Shown here: positions 49,551-57,039 of the stretch, in pieces
Layout: each line of letters opens with the position of its first letter
Numbering within the stretch: the first letter of the stretch is position 1
Assembly (NCBI GenBank): GCA_030447955.1
Contig: JAUJNY010000004.1
Coordinates: 1 to 57,039, forward strand
Length of the DNA: 57,039 bases
Source: Jiangellales bacterium
GTDB lineage: Bacteria; Actinomycetota; Actinomycetes; Jiangellales; Jiangellaceae
Direction of reading: 5' to 3'
Made by a program: the position numbers and the translations under genes
Notes under the pieces: generated by a model
What the model saw: only the letters and a program-made list of their open reading frames with translations
What the model was told of the DNA's origin: nothing
The model's database searches: none

Positions 49551-50546
49551 ATGAAGGTCCTCGTCACCGGTGGGGCCGGCTACATCGGTAGCACCGTGTG
49601 CTCGGCACTCGAGGACGCCGGCCATGTTCCCGTGGTCCTGGACTCGGTCGTGACCGGACGGCGCGAGTTTGTCCGCGGGCGAGCCTTTTACGAGGGGGAT
49701 GTCGCCGACCGCTCGCTGCTGGACCGGGTCGTGAGCGAGCACGAGGACCTGTACGCCGTCGTGCACTGCGCGGCTCGCATCGTCGTGCCCGAGTCCGTGG
49801 CCCAGCCGGGCATCTACTACCGGGAGAACGTCACGAAGTCGCTGGAGCTCTTCACCGCGCTCGCCGAGCTCGGGGTCAGCCGGGTGGTGTTCAGCTCCTC
49901 CGGCTCCATTTACGCCACGACGCCGACCTTCGAGGTCACGGAGGACTCCCCGCTGGCACCGACGAGCCCCTACGCGCGGACCAAGATGGTCATGGAGATG
50001 GTCCTCGAGGACCTCACCTGCGCGACGTCGCTACGGGGGATGGCGCTTCGGTACTTCAACCCCGTCGGAGCCGACCCGGCGATGCGTACGGGTCTGCAGA
50101 TCGCCAGCCCCAGCCATGCCCTCGGCAAGTTGGTCGACGCCGCCCTGGGACGGATCCCGGTGTTCGAGCTGACCGGCACCGACCTTCCCACGCGGGACGG
50201 CACCGGCCTGCGCGACTACCTGCACGTCTGGGACCTGGCCCGCGCCCACGTCGCCGCGGTGGAGCGGTTCGACGACGCCCTCGGTGACACTTCCTACCTG
50301 GTGCTCAACCTGGGCAGCGGCACCGGCTCGACGGTGCGCGAGCTGCAGGCAGCGGTCGAGCGGGTCGTGGGCAGGCCGGTGCCCACCCGTGAGGCGCCGC
50401 CGCGTCCCGGTGACGCCGTGGGTGCGTACGCCAACGCCGACCGGGCTGCCGAGCTGCTCGGCTGGCGCACCGAGCTGAGCCTCGACGACGCGATCAGGTC
50501 CGCGTTGGAGTGGGCGCAGCGGCGTCCGCAGCTGCTCGGCGGCTGA
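49551..50546 (+). CDS. galE: UDP-glucose 4-epimerase GalE
   Basis: A 331-residue short-chain dehydrogenase/reductase epimerase. The NAD-binding GGAGYIGS (7-14), FSSSGSIYA (catalytic Ser/Thr region, near 120), and the YARTK catalytic Tyr-Lys (near 143) are complete, with ALRYFNPVGAD and VNLGSGTG-type late motifs. It interconverts UDP-glucose and UDP-galactose. ATG 49551 has GAGCGAGGGAG upstream. It is convergent with the frameshifted tag gene. Confidence 0.92.
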   Translation: MKVLVTGGAGYIGSTVCSALEDAGHVPVVLDSVVTGRREFVRGRAFYEGDVADRSLLDRVVSEHEDLYAVVHCAARIVVPESVAQPGIYYRENVTKSLELFTALAELGVSRVVFSSSGSIYATTPTFEVTEDSPLAPTSPYARTKMVMEMVLEDLTCATSLRGMALRYFNPVGADPAMRTGLQIASPSHALGKLVDAALGRIPVFELTGTDLPTRDGTGLRDYLHVWDLARAHVAAVERFDDALGDTSYLVLNLGSGTGSTVRELQAAVERVVGRPVPTREAPPRPGDAVGAYANADRAAELLGWRTELSLDDAIRSALEWAQRRPQLLGG

Positions 50547-50575
50547 CATCCGGGTCCGCCTGGCCAGCCGGCGGT

Positions 50576-51192
50576 TCACGCCCCCGAGTGGTGCGGCTCG
50601 CCTAGCGCGGCGGTGGCACAGCCGGCGAGGTGGTCGTCGACGAGGCCGCAGGCCTGCATCGTCGCGTACGCGGTGGTCGGCCCCACGAAGACGAAGCCGC
50701 GCCGCTTGAGCCCGGCCGCCAGCGCCGCGGACTCCGGGGTCCAGGCGGGCACGTCCGCGGAGGTGCGCGCCCTGGGCCGACCACCCCGTGGTGGCGCGTA
50801 CGACCACACCAGCCGGTCGAGTGCTCCTCGCCCTCGGCGTGACGCAGCGCACGCAGAGCCCGCGCGTTGGTGATCGCCGCCGTGACCTTGGCCCGGTTGC
50901 GCACGATGCCGGCGTCGCCGAGCAGCCGGGCGACGTCGGCCTCGGTGTAGCCGGCGACGACGTCGGGGTCGAACGCGGCGAACGCCCGGCGGAACGCCTC
51001 CCGCTTGCGCAGGATCGTCAGCCAGGACAGGCCGGACTGGAACGCCTCCAGCGTCAGCCGCTCGTACAACGCCGCGTCGCCATGGACGGCCCGGCCCCAC
51101 TCCCGGTCGTGGTAGGCCAGGTAGTCCAGTGAGCCCGTGGCCCACGCACAGCGGGCGATGCCGTCCGCACCGACGACGACGTCGGCGCTCAC
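50576..51192 (-). pseudogene. tag: 3-methyladenine DNA glycosylase I, frameshifted
   Basis: Homology to Tag is split between two frames. The first frame from GTG 51192 gives ARCAWATGSLDYLAYHDREW, EAFQSGLSWLTILRKRE and ITNARALRAL. The second, ending at 50576, gives LVWSYAPP, then AAGLKRRGFVFVGPTTAYAT and MQACGLVDDH. The switch lies near 50820-50845 and needs one extra base, as total length is one short of a multiple of three. The GTG overlaps the SRPBCC stop (GTGA). It could be true decay, a programmed shift, or a sequencing error. Confidence 0.85.
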
Positions 51193-51638
51193 CCGGGCTG
51201 GCCGGCATGCCGGGCCTCGACCTGCCGGGCGAAGCGGCGCAGCGACAGCGCGACGCCGGCCCGCAGCGGCGGGCGTACCAGCGCCCACCCGGCGCGGCCC
51301 AGCGTGCCGAGTGGCAGCTCGACGTCCTCCACCCACACCACGCGGGAGCGGTCGACCGGCAAGGGCTCCACCGCGAAGAGTCCGGTGCCGCGGACCACCC
51401 TTCCGGTGTGGACCACCGCGCAGCGGTGTGGCGGCTCCCACTCGGTGATCCGCATCGTGTCGAGGAACCCGACGCGGCCCAGCCCGGTCCACGCCTCCAC
51501 CGAAGCGCCGACGCCGGAGCCGCCGCGGACTCGGGTCCCGAGCATCCACTCGCCTTGCCGGTCCCAGTCGACCAGCGCCGCCCACACCGGGGCCGGCGGG
51601 GCGTCGACGTCGACGCTGAGCTCGACCCGTTCGCTCAC
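51189..51638 (-). CDS. SRPBCC family protein (polyketide cyclase/dehydrase-like)
   Basis: A 149-residue START/Bet v1-like fold protein. It starts VSERVELSVDVDAPPAPVWA and has WDRQGEWMLGTRVRGG near 30-45, then a terminal amphipathic helix (LRRFARQVEARH), all typical of SRPBCC lipid/small-molecule-binding proteins. The ligand is unknown. GTG 51638 overlaps the DivIVA-like gene stop by 4 bp (GTGA), and its stop overlaps the tag start. Its frame continues upstream without a stop into the LOG-family frame, which is discussed as an anomaly. Confidence 0.8.
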   Translation of the reverse strand: MSERVELSVDVDAPPAPVWAALVDWDRQGEWMLGTRVRGGSGVGASVEAWTGLGRVGFLDTMRITEWEPPHRCAVVHTGRVVRGTGLFAVEPLPVDRSRVVWVEDVELPLGTLGRAGWALVRPPLRAGVALSLRRFARQVEARHAGQPG

Positions 51639-51964
51639 GGCTGCGGGCCCTCGGTCGTACGGTCGTGCGCGAGCTGAGCCGAAAGGCCCGCGATCCGCTC
51701 GTCGCGGCGGGCCAGCTCCGTGCCGAGACGGGCGAGCACCGCGTCCACCTGGTCCATGCGATAGCCCCGGACCACCACGGCGAAGCGGAGGTCCTCGACG
51801 TCGCCCGGCTCGAGTGGCCGCTCGGGCAGCCGCGGCTCGACCCGGTCCTGCACCGGGTCGGCCAGCGAGCCGCCCCGCCCAGCCGCCAGTGCAGCCACGG
51901 CGAACAGGACCACGGCAGCCGCGACGACGAATACCGCGTACACGGCGGGCACCCCGAGGACCAC
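51635..51964 (-). CDS. DivIVA-domain small membrane protein
   Basis: A 109-residue protein. An N-terminal membrane helix (AVYAVFVVAAAVVLFAVAALA, residues about 7-27) is followed by a short DivIVA-like motif (LRFAVVVRGYRMDQVDAVLA, about 60-79) and a coiled coil. Such proteins occur in actinobacteria near tag and DNA-synthesis or sugar genes; a role at the cell envelope is inferred. GTG 51964 has a weak AGG-type site upstream. It lies between the LOG and SRPBCC genes and overlaps the latter by 4 bp. Confidence 0.78.
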   Translation of the reverse strand: MVLGVPAVYAVFVVAAAVVLFAVAALAAGRGGSLADPVQDRVEPRLPERPLEPGDVEDLRFAVVVRGYRMDQVDAVLARLGTELARRDERIAGLSAQLAHDRTTEGPQP

Positions 51965-52011
51965 CTCGCCTACCTTCAGGAGCCGTCGGTCGGGGACGGC
52001 GGCTCCCCGGC

Positions 52012-52868
52012 TCAGCCGTCAGCCGGGCCTCCGAGGCGGCCACCTCATCCGGCGCTGCCTGGTCCACGGCGCAGCGCCGAGCCCCCGCCTCCTCGATGGT
52101 CTCCAGCACCTCGTCGACATCGTCGGTCACGGTGAGCAGGTCGAGGTCGGCGGCACCGATCTTCTTCTCGCCGGCCACGTTGTCCCGCAGCCAGGCCAGC
52201 AGGCCGCTCCAGTACGACGTCCCGACCAGGACGACCGGGAACTGCGTCACCTTGCCCGTCTGCACGAGCGTGAGCGCCTCGAACAGCTCGTCCAGGGTTC
52301 CGAACCCACCCGGCAGCACGACGAAGCCCTGCGCGTACTTGACGAACATCGTCTTTCGGGCGAAGAAGTAGCGGAAGTTGATCCCGACGTCGACCCAGGC
52401 GTTGATGCCCTGCTCGAACGGCAGCTCGATGCCGAGCCCGACCGAGACCCCGCCGGCCTCGCAGCAGCCCTTGTTGGCTGCCTCCATGATCCCCGGGCCG
52501 CCGCCGGTGATGACTGCGTAACCGGCGCGGGCCAGCTCGGCTCCGATGCGCTCGGCCAACGCATAGTCGTCATGGTCGCGGGGTGTCCGCGCCGACCCGA
52601 AGACGCAGATGGCTTCGCCCAGCTCGGCGAGCATGCCGAAACCCTCGACGAACTCCGACTGGATGCGCAGCACCCGCCAAGGGTCGGTGTGCACCCAGTC
52701 CGAGCGGTTGCGGCCGTCGAGCAGCCGCTGGTCGGTGGTCGACAGCTGGACCTGCGAGCGGCGCAGGGTCACCGGGCCGCGGCGCTTCTCCATCGGGTAG
52801 TCCGGCAGGTCGGGCCGGTCGGGGTGGATGGAGACGTCCGGGGGCCGGACCCGCTCGCGGTCGGTCAT
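52012..52868 (-). CDS. LOG family (TIGR00730) protein, 3' end uncertain
   Basis: A Rossmann-fold protein of the lysine-decarboxylase-like/LOG family. GGGPGIMEAANKG (near residue 120) and the signature PGGFGTLDE (near 185) are complete. Family members are cytokinin riboside monophosphate phosphoribohydrolases or related nucleotidases. No in-frame stop occurs where the family normally ends; the frame stays open to 51189, through the DivIVA-like gene and in frame with the SRPBCC gene. TGA stops exist in both other frames at 52019-52021 and 52012-52014, so a one-base change is likely. ATG 52868 is 8 nt after TAGCCT. Confidence 0.82.
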
Positions 52869-52876
52869 GGCAGCGC

Positions 52877-52882
52877 AGGCTA
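52877..52882 (-). promoter_or_regulatory. -10 box, leaderless LOG-family gene
   Basis: TAGCCT on the minus strand ends 8 nt before ATG 52868. Confidence 0.38.
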
Positions 52883-52896
52883 ACGAGCCCGGCGGC

Positions 52897-53976
52897 TCAC
52901 GGTCGGACGCCTGGTGCGGTGAGCCATGCCCGCATGCGTCGCTCGCAGGTCAGCACCGCCTCGACCGGCACGTGCTCGGCGTCGGTGTGGGAGAGGTTGG
53001 GGTCTCCCGGGCCGTAGTTGACGGCCGGCACGCCGAGCTCGGCGAAGCGGGCGACGTCGGTCCAGCCGTACTTGGGCCGCGGCACCCCGCCCACCGCGGC
53101 GACGAAGGCCGCGGCGGCCGGATGGGTGAGGCCCGGCCGCGCCCCCACCGCCGCGTCGACGACCTCGACGTCCCAGCCGGCGAACACGTCGCGCAGGTGC
53201 GCCTCAGCCTCGCCCACGTCCTTGCTCGGCGCGAAGCGGTAGTTAACGGTCACCACGCAGCTGTCGGGGATCACGTTGCCAGCGACGCCGCCGCGCACGA
53301 ACACCGCGTTCAAGGCCTCCCGGTAGACCAACCCGTCGACCTCCACCTGAGCGGGCTCGTACGCGCGCAGCCGGTTGAGCAGGCGCCCCGCCTCGTGCAC
53401 GGCGTTGACCCCGCTCCAGGGGCGCGCGCTGTGCGCGGCCCGGCCACGGACGCTGACCTCGGCGCGCATGGTCCCGTTGCAGCCACCTTCGACGACACCG
53501 CCGCTGGGCTCCATGAGGATCGCGAATTCGCCGGCGAGCCACTCGGGGTGCTCGCGGGAGACCCGCCCGAGGCCGTTCTTGACCGCCTCGACCTCCTCGT
53601 TGTCGTAGAAGACGTAGCTGACGTCACGGACGGGCTCGGGCACCGTGGCGGCCACCCGCAGGGCCACGGCGACCCCGCTCTTCATGTCCGCGGTCCCGCG
53701 GCCGTACAGCAGGTCGCCCTCCCGCCAGGTCGGCAGGTTGCCGGCCACGGGCACGGTGTCGAGATGTCCGGCGAGCACAACCCGCTCGCCCCGGCCCAGC
53801 TGCGTGCGCGCGACCACGGTGTCGCCGTCGCGGTCCACACTCAGGTGCGGCAGCGCCCTTAGCGCCGCCTCGACCGCGTCGGCGAGCTCCCGCTCGTTGC
53901 CGCTGACCGACTCGATGTCGCAGACCTGGGCGGTCAACGCGGCAGCGTCGAGGCTTAGGTCGATGACGGCGCTCAC
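52897..53976 (-). CDS. dapE: Succinyl-diaminopimelate desuccinylase
   Basis: A 359-residue M20-family metallohydrolase. Metal ligands are seen in LAGHLDTVP (near 72), GRGTADMKSG (near 95), YDNEEVE (near 130, catalytic Glu), and the final NLSHTDAEHV (near 335). It removes succinate from N-succinyl-L,L-diaminopimelate in lysine and cell-wall synthesis. The GTG at 53976 overlaps the VOC gene stop (GTGA). dapD, the preceding succinylase step, lies 1 kb away on the other strand. Confidence 0.92.
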   Translation of the reverse strand: MSAVIDLSLDAAALTAQVCDIESVSGNERELADAVEAALRALPHLSVDRDGDTVVARTQLGRGERVVLAGHLDTVPVAGNLPTWREGDLLYGRGTADMKSGVAVALRVAATVPEPVRDVSYVFYDNEEVEAVKNGLGRVSREHPEWLAGEFAILMEPSGGVVEGGCNGTMRAEVSVRGRAAHSARPWSGVNAVHEAGRLLNRLRAYEPAQVEVDGLVYREALNAVFVRGGVAGNVIPDSCVVTVNYRFAPSKDVGEAEAHLRDVFAGWDVEVVDAAVGARPGLTHPAAAAFVAAVGGVPRPKYGWTDVARFAELGVPAVNYGPGDPNLSHTDAEHVPVEAVLTCERRMRAWLTAPGVRP

Positions 53977-54674
53977 GGGGCCTGGCCCCGCTCGGGCAGG
54001 AACGCGCAGAACTCGTTGCCCTCGGGGTCGGCCAGCACGTGCCAGCTGACCTCGTCGTCGGGCTCGCGCAGCACCCGCGCTCCGTGCGCCACCAGCGCGG
54101 CGATGTCGTCGGTGTCGACGTCCCAGTGCACCCGGTTCTTGGCGGTCTTGGCCTCCGGCACCGGGATGAAGAGCAGCCAGTCGTACGGCGCGCCCGGCAC
54201 GTCCGGCAACCAGCGCCACGCCGAGCCCTTCTCGCTCGCGACATCGCCTCCGAGCACGCCACTCCACCAGCGGGCCTGCGCCTCCGCGTCGGCGCAGTCG
54301 ACGACCAACGCCGTCCAGCTGGCCGGCAGCCCGCTCGGGGCATCGTCGCCCAACACGCAGAACTCCCCGCCCTCCGGATCGGCCATCGTCCACCAGCTGC
54401 GGTCGCCGCCGGGCTCGGCGAGCACCTCGGCGCCGAGGCCGCGCAGCGCGTCGAGGTCTCTCGTACGCACATCGAGGTGTACGCGATGCTTGACCGTCTT
54501 GGGCTCGGGCACCGGGTCGACCCAGACGTGCTGCTGCGGCGTACCGCCGTCGAGGCGAGCGCTGCCATCGCCCAGATCGACGTACTCCCTGCCGAGCACG
54601 CCCGCCCAGAAGTGGCCGAGGACGCCGACGTCGCCGGCGTCCATGCAGAGGTCCTTCCAGCGAGCGAGCGTCAC
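53973..54674 (-). CDS. VOC-superfamily (glyoxalase-like) double-domain protein
   Basis: A 233-residue protein with two repeated glyoxalase/bleomycin-resistance-like domains (about 1-110 and 115-230); each half contains a WWTMADPEGGEFCVL- or WHVLADPEGNEFCAFL-type strand. The fold binds metal or small ligands; the activity is unknown. GTG 54674 is 6 nt after TAGCCT (54686-54681), so probably leaderless. It is coupled to dapE by a GTGA overlap, although the two functions have no evident link. Confidence 0.86.
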   Translation of the reverse strand: MTLARWKDLCMDAGDVGVLGHFWAGVLGREYVDLGDGSARLDGGTPQQHVWVDPVPEPKTVKHRVHLDVRTRDLDALRGLGAEVLAEPGGDRSWWTMADPEGGEFCVLGDDAPSGLPASWTALVVDCADAEAQARWWSGVLGGDVASEKGSAWRWLPDVPGAPYDWLLFIPVPEAKTAKNRVHWDVDTDDIAALVAHGARVLREPDDEVSWHVLADPEGNEFCAFLPERGQAP

Positions 54675-54680
54675 GACGGC

Positions 54681-54686
54681 AGGCTA
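54681..54686 (-). promoter_or_regulatory. -10 box, leaderless VOC-dapE operon
   Basis: TAGCCT on the minus strand ends 6 nt before GTG 54674. Confidence 0.42.
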
Positions 54687-54954
54687 TCCAGCCGGCACTG
54701 ACACCTCTCGAGTCGTCGCCGCTACGACGCCGCGAGGCGGGGCACGACTGGACGGACCTCGACCGGCGCACCCGGCCCGCCACCGGCACGCGACGCGTAC
54801 TCAGGCACGCCCACGCACGTGAACAGCAGCGTCGCGAGGTTGTCCGGCTCGCCCAGCAGGCCCGGGACCTCGGAGCAGGCATCTTGGATGCCGCCACTTC
54901 TCGGTGTGACGCGGTGCCCCCGGCCCGTCGTGGGGCTCTGGCAGGCTTGCCGCC

Positions 54955-55896
54955 ATGGCCGGGCGGAGCGCGTGGGGCGAGGGGCTGCTCAGTGAGACCG
55001 CCGAAGGACAGCCGCTCGACACCTGGTATCCGCGACCCCAGCTGGGGGGGCCGGACCGCTCCCGCCTTGCCTCTCAGGTGGCCGACGAGCTGCGCGCCCT
55101 CGTCCGGACCGACGCGACGCGCGGCGTCCGTACCCGCGTGGTCCGCACCGTGGTCGACCTTGACGCCGCACCCCTGGACCCCGCGGACGCCTACCTGCGG
55201 TTGCACCTGCTCTCCCACCGCCTGGTGACCCCGCACGGGTTGTCGGTGGACGGCATGTTCGGCGTCCTGCCCAACGTGGTGTGGACCGAGTACGGCCCCT
55301 GTCCGGTCGACGGCTTCGAGGCCATCCGCTTACGGTTGCGCGCCGTCCATGGGCGGGTGGGGGTGCTGGGCGTCGACAAGTTCCCGCGCATGAGCGACTA
55401 CGTGGTGCCGGCCGGCGTGCGAATCGCCGACGCTGACCGGGTCCGGCTCGGGGCCCACCTCGCCGCGGGCACGACCGTCATGCACGAGGGCTTCGTCAAC
55501 TACAACGCCGGAACGCTCGGCGCCTCGATGGTCGAAGGGCGCATCTCAGCCGGCGTCGTCGTGGGCGACGGGTCCGACATCGGGGGTGGCGCCTCGATCA
55601 TGGGCACGCTGTCCGGCGGTGGGCAGGAGGTGGTTTCCGTCGGGCGCCGCTGCCTCGTCGGCGCCAACGCCGGTATCGGCATCTCGCTCGGTGATGAGTG
55701 CGTCGTCGAGGCAGGCTGTTATGTGACGGCGGGTACGAAGGTCACGCTGCCGGACGGTGCCGTCGTCGCCGCCCGTGAGCTTTCCGGCGCCGACGGGCTG
55801 CTGTTCCGGCGCAACAGCGTCAGCGGCGCGGTGGAGGCGCTGCCCCGTACCGGCGACTGGGGCGGGCTCAACACCGCCCTGCATGCCAACGCCTGA
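54955..55896 (+). CDS. dapD: Tetrahydrodipicolinate N-succinyltransferase, actinobacterial type
   Basis: A 313-residue left-handed beta-helix acyltransferase. The N-terminal domain (about 1-140) is of the actinobacterial DapD type; hexapeptide repeats follow ([20 protein letters not shown], then [20 protein letters not shown] and [18 protein letters not shown]), ending with a C-terminal extension. It uses succinyl-CoA in lysine/diaminopimelate synthesis. ATG 54955 follows CAGGCT by 7 nt, which may be a leaderless promoter. It works with the dapE gene nearby. Confidence 0.92.
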   Translation: MAGRSAWGEGLLSETAEGQPLDTWYPRPQLGGPDRSRLASQVADELRALVRTDATRGVRTRVVRTVVDLDAAPLDPADAYLRLHLLSHRLVTPHGLSVDGMFGVLPNVVWTEYGPCPVDGFEAIRLRLRAVHGRVGVLGVDKFPRMSDYVVPAGVRIADADRVRLGAHLAAGTTVMHEGFVNYNAGTLGASMVEGRISAGVVVGDGSDIGGGASIMGTLSGGGQEVVSVGRRCLVGANAGIGISLGDECVVEAGCYVTAGTKVTLPDGAVVAARELSGADGLLFRRNSVSGAVEALPRTGDWGGLNTALHANA

Positions 55897-55978
55897 GGAC
55901 CCCACGCCGGACCCGCCTCGTCACCAACGCCGCGACACTCGCCGGAACGGCACCTGGCCGGACGGCGTTGGCACCGGC

Positions 55979-56968
55979 ATGGCCAGGTCCATCCACAGCC
56001 GCAGCCGCAGCCGCGGCCGCTCCGCCGTTGTCGGTGGTGCGGTGGCGGTGCTCGCCGCGTCGGTTCTGGCGGCGGCGACCTGGGTGTGGTGGCAGGGCGG
56101 GATCGGGCCGTTCGTTGGTCGGGAGAGCTGCACCGCCGTCGCGGGGGGCCGCACGGTCTCACTCGACCCGGAGCAGGCGGGCAACGCCGCCACCATCGCC
56201 TCCGCGGCGGTGCGGCGTGACCTGCCCGCGCGGGCGGCCACGATTGCGCTCGCCACGGCCTACCAGGAGTCCGACCTGCGCAACCTCGACTACGGCGACC
56301 GCGACTCCCTCGGGCTGTTCCAGCAGCGACCGTCGCAGGGCTGGGGGTCCGCCGAGCAAGTGCTGGACCCGAGTTATGCGACCAACGCCTTTTACGACGC
56401 TCTCGTGCGCCTCGACGGCTACGCGGCGATGCCGGTCACCGAAGCCGCCCAGGCCGTACAGCGCAGCGGCTTCCCGCAGGCGTACGCGGCGCACGAGGCT
56501 GACGCCCGCGTGCTCGCCTCGACGCTGACGGGGTACTCAACGGCAGGCTTCTCCTGCACCGTACGGCCGAGCTCGCTGCCGGCCGAGGAGATGGGTCCAC
56601 GAGGGCTGACACCGCGCGCCGCGACGGTGGCCGACACTCTGGAGGGCGCCTTCGGCAACTTGCCGCTCGGCGGCTTCGCACCCGGCGGGGTTGACACTGG
56701 GCATGTTGCGGGCTCCGCGCATTACGACGCGCGGGCGGTCGACGTGTTCTTCCGCCCGTACGGCGATCCCGACCAGCGTCGGCGCGGGTGGGCCGCCGCG
56801 CACTGGCTTGTTGCCCGGGCGGACCAGCTCGGCGTTGCCACGGTCATCTACGACGACCGCATCTGGACCGCGCGCCGCTCCGCCGAGGGCTGGCGGCCCT
56901 ACGACCCAGGCAGCGCCGACCCCGTGTTGCGCCACCTCGACCATGTCCACGTCGACGTGGCGGGATGA
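55979..56968 (+). CDS. Exported protein: lysozyme-like region plus M15-like zinc motif
   Basis: A 329-residue membrane-anchored or secreted protein. A basic N-terminus and one hydrophobic segment (about 15-37) are followed by a lytic-transglycosylase-like stretch (ALATAYQESDLRNLDYGDRD, then SLGLFQQRPSQGWG, about 80-115) with a candidate catalytic Glu. The C-terminal domain has GSAHYDARAVDVF (near 243) and HLDHVHVDV at the end, giving the H-x6-D...HxH zinc arrangement of M15/VanY-like peptidases. Peptidoglycan cleavage is inferred. ATG 55979 is chosen; the frame opens earlier. The stop overlaps the next start (ATGA). Confidence 0.8.
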   Translation: MARSIHSRSRSRGRSAVVGGAVAVLAASVLAAATWVWWQGGIGPFVGRESCTAVAGGRTVSLDPEQAGNAATIASAAVRRDLPARAATIALATAYQESDLRNLDYGDRDSLGLFQQRPSQGWGSAEQVLDPSYATNAFYDALVRLDGYAAMPVTEAAQAVQRSGFPQAYAAHEADARVLASTLTGYSTAGFSCTVRPSSLPAEEMGPRGLTPRAATVADTLEGAFGNLPLGGFAPGGVDTGHVAGSAHYDARAVDVFFRPYGDPDQRRRGWAAAHWLVARADQLGVATVIYDDRIWTARRSAEGWRPYDPGSADPVLRHLDHVHVDVAG

Positions 56969-57039
56969 TCACGTCCAGCGTCCCGGCCCAACGCGTGGAC
57001 ACCACGAGCCCGGTCGACCTGGGGCCGCTGGTCGACTGG
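56965..57039 (+). CDS. Start of a gene running off the window
   Basis: An ATG at 56965 overlaps the previous stop (ATGA), and the frame stays open for 25 codons to the window edge (MITSSVPAQRVDT, then VDLGPLVDW). The product cannot be identified from so short a piece. The overlap suggests coupling to the exported hydrolase-like gene. Confidence 0.5.
   Translation, partial: MITSSVPAQRVDTTSPVDLGPLVDW

Noticed and set aside
1..57039. tRNA, rRNA, insertion sequences, attachment sites, replication origin
   Set aside because: None was recognised on reading both strands; a tRNA or Rfam scan would be needed to exclude small RNAs fully.

Overview
The window is one contiguous piece of a very GC-rich actinobacterial chromosome. 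Evidence includes a WhiB7-type iron-sulfur regulator with an AT-hook, a mycoredoxin-type glutaredoxin (CGYC) expected in mycothiol-using bacteria, the AdnA/AdnB helicase-nuclease pair, DUF3107 and DUF3117 small proteins, a TatB, and the actinobacterial form of DapD. Many genes start with GTG. GTGA/ATGA stop-start overlaps are common, and many genes have a TANNNT box 6-8 nt before the start codon, as expected for leaderless mRNAs. From memory, the gene order in the left third resembles the Mycobacterium tuberculosis Rv3197A-Rv3213 neighbourhood and 41-48 kb resembles Rv1211-Rv1232. The genus cannot be fixed from sequence alone. No rRNA, tRNA, CRISPR, prophage or insertion sequence was found.

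Layout. 1-170 is almost pure G/C and may be an assembly artefact. 176-15213 is mostly genome maintenance and stress: whiB7 with an attenuator leader, uvrD2, mrx1, nudC, an EEP-family hydrolase, adnB-adnA, a self-inhibited Fic protein, an alkyltransferase-like repair protein and a lipoprotein serpin. 15.4-22 kb carries a DinB-like protein, a methyltransferase, moeZ, a TetR regulator, DUF3107, a GlsB-type membrane protein, a ferritin-like protein and a DEAD-box helicase. 22-35 kb is mixed: L,D-transpeptidase, hydrolase, RecB-like nuclease, MarC protein, Nudix protein, a sigma factor with a co-transcribed membrane protein, histidine phosphatase, MaoC / acyl-CoA dehydrogenase / CoA-ester lyase genes, CorA and a DMT transporter. 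35.3-38 kb holds a vapBC module and an MgtE-N/CBS protein with a DUF1003 membrane protein.

38.1-41.2 kb is a TPP-riboswitch-controlled ykoEDC thiamine-precursor transporter. 41.3-46.9 kb has mrp, then tatB, htrA, rseB-like, rseA and sigE in one envelope-stress cluster with an ECF-type autoregulatory promoter. 47-57 kb has an O-methyltransferase, DUF3117, paaX with an enoyl-CoA hydratase, galE, a frameshifted tag gene, SRPBCC and DivIVA-like small genes, a LOG-family protein, dapE, a VOC protein, dapD, and a secreted protein joining a lysozyme-like region to an M15-like zinc motif.

The most unusual signals lie between genes: an 83-bp structured element present twice (33134-33216 and 37987-38069), two long-stem inverted repeats that may be related (28441-28505 and 34250-34322), a nested symmetric palindrome upstream of the serpin (15350-15391), the whiB7 uORF/attenuator, and a Shine-Dalgarno-sequestering hairpin below the TPP riboswitch. 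Two apparent frame problems within 1.5 kb (tag, and the LOG gene lacking its own stop) suggest either gene decay or local sequence error.
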